From NCBI GenBank assembly GCA_019348435.1, contig JAHWJM010000089.1:1-8659 (forward strand): a DNA stretch of 8,659 nt, given 5' to 3'. Origin of the DNA: Actinomycetota bacterium. Lineage in GTDB: Bacteria > Actinomycetota > Thermoleophilia > Solirubrobacterales > Solirubrobacteraceae. A program made the translations under genes and the position numbers. Each line of letters opens with the position of its first letter. The first letter of the stretch is position 1. Below are positions 6,365-8,659 of the stretch, in pieces. Below the pieces are notes generated by a model that saw only the letters and a program-made list of their open reading frames with translations, ran no database searches and was not told the origin of the DNA.

Positions 6365-7756
6365 CTAGGAGTCGAGCTCGCGACGCCGCACGGGACCGCG
6401 CAGCGTCAGCCCTGCGGCAAGCAGGAGCGACCCGGCGAGTCCGAGCACGACGACGTCCGTGCCGGTGAACGGCAGCTGCTTGTCGCCGACGTCCGCCGCG
6501 GGGCCGGCGGGACCGGCGGGGCCGGCGCCACCGTCGTCACCGTCGTCACCGGCGCCCTCGTCACCGGCACCCTCGTCACCGGCGTCATCGTCGTCCCCGG
6601 CGCCGGGCCCGTCATCATCCGCGGCGGGCGGCGGCGGGGTCGTCGCCGGCGGCGGCGTCACCGCCGGCGGCGGCGTCACCGCCGGTGGTGGCGGCGGCGG
6701 GGCCGTCGCGGCCGCAGGCGAAACGGCAAGCGACTCCGACTGCGCGGTCGAGACCTGCGCCAGCGCGGTGGTGCCAGTCGCCAGCACGTAGACGTCGAGC
6801 GCGTGACGCACACCGTACGCCAGCGTGCGGTCTGCCGGGGCGACGGCCTGCGTGCCACCCGTAGCCGACGAGTCATCGGCGTTGCAGACGATCGGCAGCA
6901 GCGTCGGCAGGCCGGTCACCGTGTCGGGGGTGCCGTTTGTGCAGCCCTCCGAGTTCGGGAAGGGCAGCCCGAGGGCGCGGTCCCTGAGGTTGATGACGCT
7001 CGAGGTGTTCGCCTGCGTCGGTGCCGCCCCGCGGCACGCCTGCGACTGGCTGGTGGACTGCGAGACGTCGGCGAGGGCCCCGCCGGCGTCGACGTCCGCG
7101 ACGCGGCTGGATCCGCCCGCGGTCTGGCATGTGCCGTCGCTCGTGATGTTGCCCGTCGACTCCGCCGCCGCGATGCGAACCGCCGGCACGCCGCTGGTGC
7201 CGCCGAGCGCCGCTCGCGCGAGGCTGAAGCTGTTGAAGGAGCCGGTGTTCGTCGTCTCGGAGTACACCGTGACGAGCTCCAGGCAGATGCCCGTGCTGGT
7301 GCAGAGCCCCGTGAGCAGGTCGGTGGCGATCCCCTCCGGGGCGTCGGCCGTTCCGATCCTCTGGCCCGGCAGGGTGTCCCGGCCGATGATCTCGTTGCCG
7401 AACGCCGATGCCACCGTGATGTGGCCGTGGTAGGTCCCGTCGGCGCGCTGCTCACCGCGCGAGCGGCCGACGATGATGTCCTCGTCCGCCGCGTTGCCAC
7501 TCGAGTCGACGGTGTAGGGACGCTCGGGGTTGGGCGTCAGGTCGACGACGGCGGCTGTGCCCTGCCCGTGCGGGTTGGTGCCGTGCAGGGGCGGCTCGGT
7601 TCGCGGGTTCGCCGACACCGCGCGCGGCTGGACCGACTCGAAGGAGCGCAGCTCGTTCGTGACGGTCGCTCCGTTCGAGAACGTGGGCAGAGCGATCAGC
7701 ATCCCGGTGGCCAAGGCAATTGCCCCGCCCCCGATGGAACGGCCTCGTCGAGCCAT
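6365..7756 (-). CDS. Sortase-anchored (LPFTG) surface protein with Pro-rich and Asp/Gly-rich stalk
   Basis: The 463-residue protein has four parts. (1) Residues 1 to about 30 are a signal peptide (RRGR, then IGGGAIALATGMLIAL). (2) About 31-350 is a secreted domain rich in Thr, Ser, Ala and Gly with six cysteines (152, 158, 210, 241, 272, 291), enough for three disulfides. (3) Residues 352-378 are Pro-rich with repeated VTPPPA; 380-409 are acidic Asp/Gly-rich with repeated GDEGA; 411-420 contain GPAGPAGPA. This looks like a wall-spanning stalk. (4) The C-terminus is a sorting signal: LPFTG at 428-432, a hydrophobic helix to about 452, then the basic tail RGPVRRR. Sortases cut such signals between Thr and Gly and join the Thr to the cell envelope. 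No sortase gene is in the window. I do not recognise the main domain. The ATG at 7756 is backed by a purine-rich Shine-Dalgarno and a sigma-70-like promoter, unlike its neighbours. Confidence 0.9.
   Translation of the reverse strand: MARRGRSIGGGAIALATGMLIALPTFSNGATVTNELRSFESVQPRAVSANPRTEPPLHGTNPHGQGTAAVVDLTPNPERPYTVDSSGNAADEDIIVGRSRGEQRADGTYHGHITVASAFGNEIIGRDTLPGQRIGTADAPEGIATDLLTGLCTSTGICLELVTVYSETTNTGSFNSFSLARAALGGTSGVPAVRIAAAESTGNITSDGTCQTAGGSSRVADVDAGGALADVSQSTSQSQACRGAAPTQANTSSVINLRDRALGLPFPNSEGCTNGTPDTVTGLPTLLPIVCNADDSSATGGTQAVAPADRTLAYGVRHALDVYVLATGTTALAQVSTAQSESLAVSPAAATAPPPPPPAVTPPPAVTPPPATTPPPPAADDDGPGAGDDDDAGDEGAGDEGAGDDGDDGGAGPAGPAGPAADVGDKQLPFTGTDVVVLGLAGSLLLAAGLTLRGPVRRRELDS
6499..6700 (-). 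repeat. Low-complexity stalk-coding repeats
   Basis: The stretch holds three in-frame short-repeat blocks. The first is tandem 18-bp units (gccggcggcggcgtcacc on the + strand, at 6645-6662 and 6663-6680, with a partial third) coding VTPPPA. The second is 15-bp units around 6550-6590 coding GDEGA. The third is a GGN-CCN block near 6499-6527 coding GPAGPAGPA. All keep the reading frame. Such units are prone to slippage, so length variation between strains is likely, and assembly errors are possible. Confidence 0.75.
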
Positions 7757-7759
7757 GTA

Positions 7760-7766
7760 CTCCCCC
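7760..7766 (-). promoter_or_regulatory. Ribosome binding site for the LPFTG gene
   Basis: On the minus strand GGGGGAG lies 3 nt before the ATG at 7756. It is the clearest Shine-Dalgarno-like element among the minus-strand genes here, although the spacing is short. It fixes the start at 7756. Confidence 0.6.
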
Positions 7767-7790
7767 TATAAATCTCGAACCGAAGCTGCC

Positions 7791-7819
7791 CTTATACCGG
7801 GTTTATGAGCATCTGCAAA
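7791..7819 (-). promoter_or_regulatory. Sigma-70-type promoter for the LPFTG gene
   Basis: Reading on the minus strand, TTTGCA (7819-7814) is separated by 17 bp from TATAAG (7796-7791). The predicted start is near 7784, giving a leader of about 28 nt that contains the Shine-Dalgarno. The region is strikingly AT-rich against its surroundings. A second AT-rich box (TTTATA, 7772-7767) sits too close to the Shine-Dalgarno to be the main -10. The spacer and the bases just upstream of the -35 hold 5-bp inverted arms, CCGGG at 7797-7801 and CCCGG at 7822-7826. These might form an operator, but that is weak. Confidence 0.55.
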
Positions 7820-7833
7820 ATCCCGGACGAAAA

Positions 7834-8658
7834 TCACAGGCGATCGCCCGGATTCTGGACCCGTACGCGCGGGCGTCCCTTGCCGATCGTCATGCGGATG
7901 ACGATCGGACGCCGGGCGTAGTGGGCTCCCGGCGCGCCGGCCAGCGCGTGCAGCACGTGCCTGCCTCGGCTCAGCTTCGGCAGCAGCAGCCCGCCGAGCG
8001 GGCACAGCGTCGGCTCGCCGCGATCGAGGCGGCACTGCAGCGGCGATGGCGAGCGGTCGTGGGAGCGAAACACGATGAGCAGGCGCCCGTCGACCAGACC
8101 GACGCGGCGAACGGCGGTGGCGCTCGCCGCGGGCGTCAGGCGCCGCAGGAACACGTCGGCCACCCGGTTGGTGTCGCCGCGCACGTAGTTGGATGCCGAC
8201 GAGGCGAACGCCGCGGTGGCACCATCGGCGCTCAGCGACGGCCGCGTGGGGGGCGGTGCCGCGCGCTCGCGCCCGCGCAGGCGCCCGCGCGAGCTCACGT
8301 TCGCGATCACCGTGGTCTCGCGCCCGACGTCGCGGACGAACACGTCGAGGCCGCGGGCGCCGGCGAATCGGGCAAGCGTTTCGGCGTCGTCGCCGAGGAG
8401 ATCCGCAAGGATCCCGACACGGCGCAGGTGCCGATCTTCTTCTTCGCCAACCGCAACCGGGGCGCCGGTCACCGCGCCGAGGCCCGCCGGATCGTGCAAC
8501 GACACCGCCAGCAGCACCCGGTCCGCGGGCGACACCGTCCACGCCGGATCCGGCACCGGTGCCGCCCCGGCCAGCACGCGCGGCGCCGCCGGACGCGGCC
8601 CGCCCCAGCCGTCGCCGTACGACGGGACCTCGCGGGCGTAGTCCGCGACCAGCGCGGG
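7834..8658 (-). CDS. PD40 beta-propeller protein with a C-terminal Ig-like module (3' part; 5' end outside window)
   Basis: The frame is open to the right edge, giving 274 visible residues before the TGA at 7836-7834. The visible part begins PALVADYAREVPSYGDGWGG. Counting from there, residues about 140-173 are a clear PD40 (TolB-like propeller) unit: RPSLSADG, then AFASSASN, RGDTN and ADVFLRR. A degenerate unit precedes it, ending GLDVFVRD at about 103-110. Residues about 195-245 match a small Ig-like module common in secreted actinobacterial proteins: IVFRS, Cys209-RLDRG, Cys219, then LSRGRHVLHALA, with the two cysteines likely bonded. The protein ends in a basic tail. The PD40 'GDTN...ADVF' style is typical of exported proteins, so an upstream signal peptide is expected but not visible. 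GTG 8577 has no Shine-Dalgarno or -10 box and is unlikely to be the start. Exact function is unknown; TolB-like propellers usually bind protein or glycan partners. The LPFTG gene follows on the same strand after 77 bp with its own promoter. Confidence 0.8.
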   Translation of the reverse strand, partial: PALVADYAREVPSYGDGWGGPRPAAPRVLAGAAPVPDPAWTVSPADRVLLAVSLHDPAGLGAVTGAPVAVGEEEDRHLRRVGILADLLGDDAETLARFAGARGLDVFVRDVGRETTVIANVSSRGRLRGRERAAPPPTRPSLSADGATAAFASSASNYVRGDTNRVADVFLRRLTPAASATAVRRVGLVDGRLLIVFRSHDRSPSPLQCRLDRGEPTLCPLGGLLLPKLSRGRHVLHALAGAPGAHYARRPIVIRMTIGKGRPRVRVQNPGDRL

Positions 8659-8659
8659 G

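Noticed and set aside
6645..6700. Tandem units as a possible CRISPR or regulatory repeat array
   Set aside because: The units are contiguous with no spacers, keep frame and code the VTPPPA stalk.
6803..7771. Open frame on the + strand opposite the LPFTG gene
   Set aside because: It is an Arg/Ala/Val-rich shadow of a gene with a clear signal peptide and sorting signal, and it ends in that gene's promoter leader.
7797..7826. CCGGG...CCCGG inverted arms as a terminator for the PD40 gene
   Set aside because: The stem is only 5 bp with a 20-nt loop, and it overlaps the better-supported promoter of the LPFTG gene. It is noted only as a weak possible operator.
7766..8542. Alternative minus-strand frame over the PD40 gene
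   Set aside because: The overlapping frame at 7834-8658 carries the recognisable PD40 unit and the Ig-like cysteine module. This one is Arg-rich with no motif.
8575..8577. GTG as the start of the PD40-type gene
   Set aside because: The frame is open upstream to the window edge, no Shine-Dalgarno or TANNNT box precedes it, and no signal peptide follows it although the domains are of an exported type.
1..8659. A defence, toxin-antitoxin, biosynthetic or mobile-element system
   Set aside because: No nuclease, transposase, integrase, methyltransferase, synthase or small toxin/antitoxin frame with credible motifs was found on either strand.

Overview
The window is very GC-rich. Coding frames have G or C in most third positions, and several genes appear to start without a Shine-Dalgarno sequence, just downstream of a TANNNT -10 box. 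Together with Tat/lipobox export signals, an LPFTG sorting signal and PD40/kelch-type secreted beta-propellers, this points to a high-GC actinobacterium. The PD40 repeat style and the paired-cysteine 'CRLDRG...C' module would fit Thermoleophilia (Solirubrobacterales-like), but that rank is an inference from style, not from a marker gene. No RNA gene, insertion sequence, CRISPR array or phage gene is visible.

Layout. Positions 1-3464 (+) are the 3' part of a peptide-type (Dpp/Opp) ABC importer operon: the tail of an inner-membrane permease, a fused double ATPase (DppD-DppF type), and a Tat-targeted solute-binding lipoprotein. The genes overlap at GTGA and TGATG junctions, so translation is probably coupled. 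Converging on this operon, only 3 nt away, is an EamA/DMT-family transporter (4400-3468, -). Upstream of it on the same strand is a secreted seven-repeat kelch propeller (5570-4458, -). A 60-bp divergent region (5571-5630) separates the kelch gene from a small single-pass membrane protein (5631-6269, +). That region carries a perfect 22-bp palindrome flanked by two TANNNT boxes, each 6-8 nt from a start codon. The membrane-protein gene converges, across a 95-bp hairpin-rich gap, on an LPFTG-anchored surface protein (7756-6365, -), which has its own promoter and Shine-Dalgarno. Upstream on the same strand is the 3' part of a PD40-propeller gene that runs off the right edge.

Function. The left third imports a substrate, probably oligopeptides or a similar solute: the binding lipoprotein captures it, the permease passes it and the fused ATPase powers transport. 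The rest looks like a cell-envelope neighbourhood: five consecutive products are membrane, secreted or wall-anchored. No gene fixes a shared pathway for them, and I see no defence, biosynthetic or mobile system. The most informative non-coding signal is the palindrome between the divergent kelch and membrane-protein genes, which could make them one regulatory unit.
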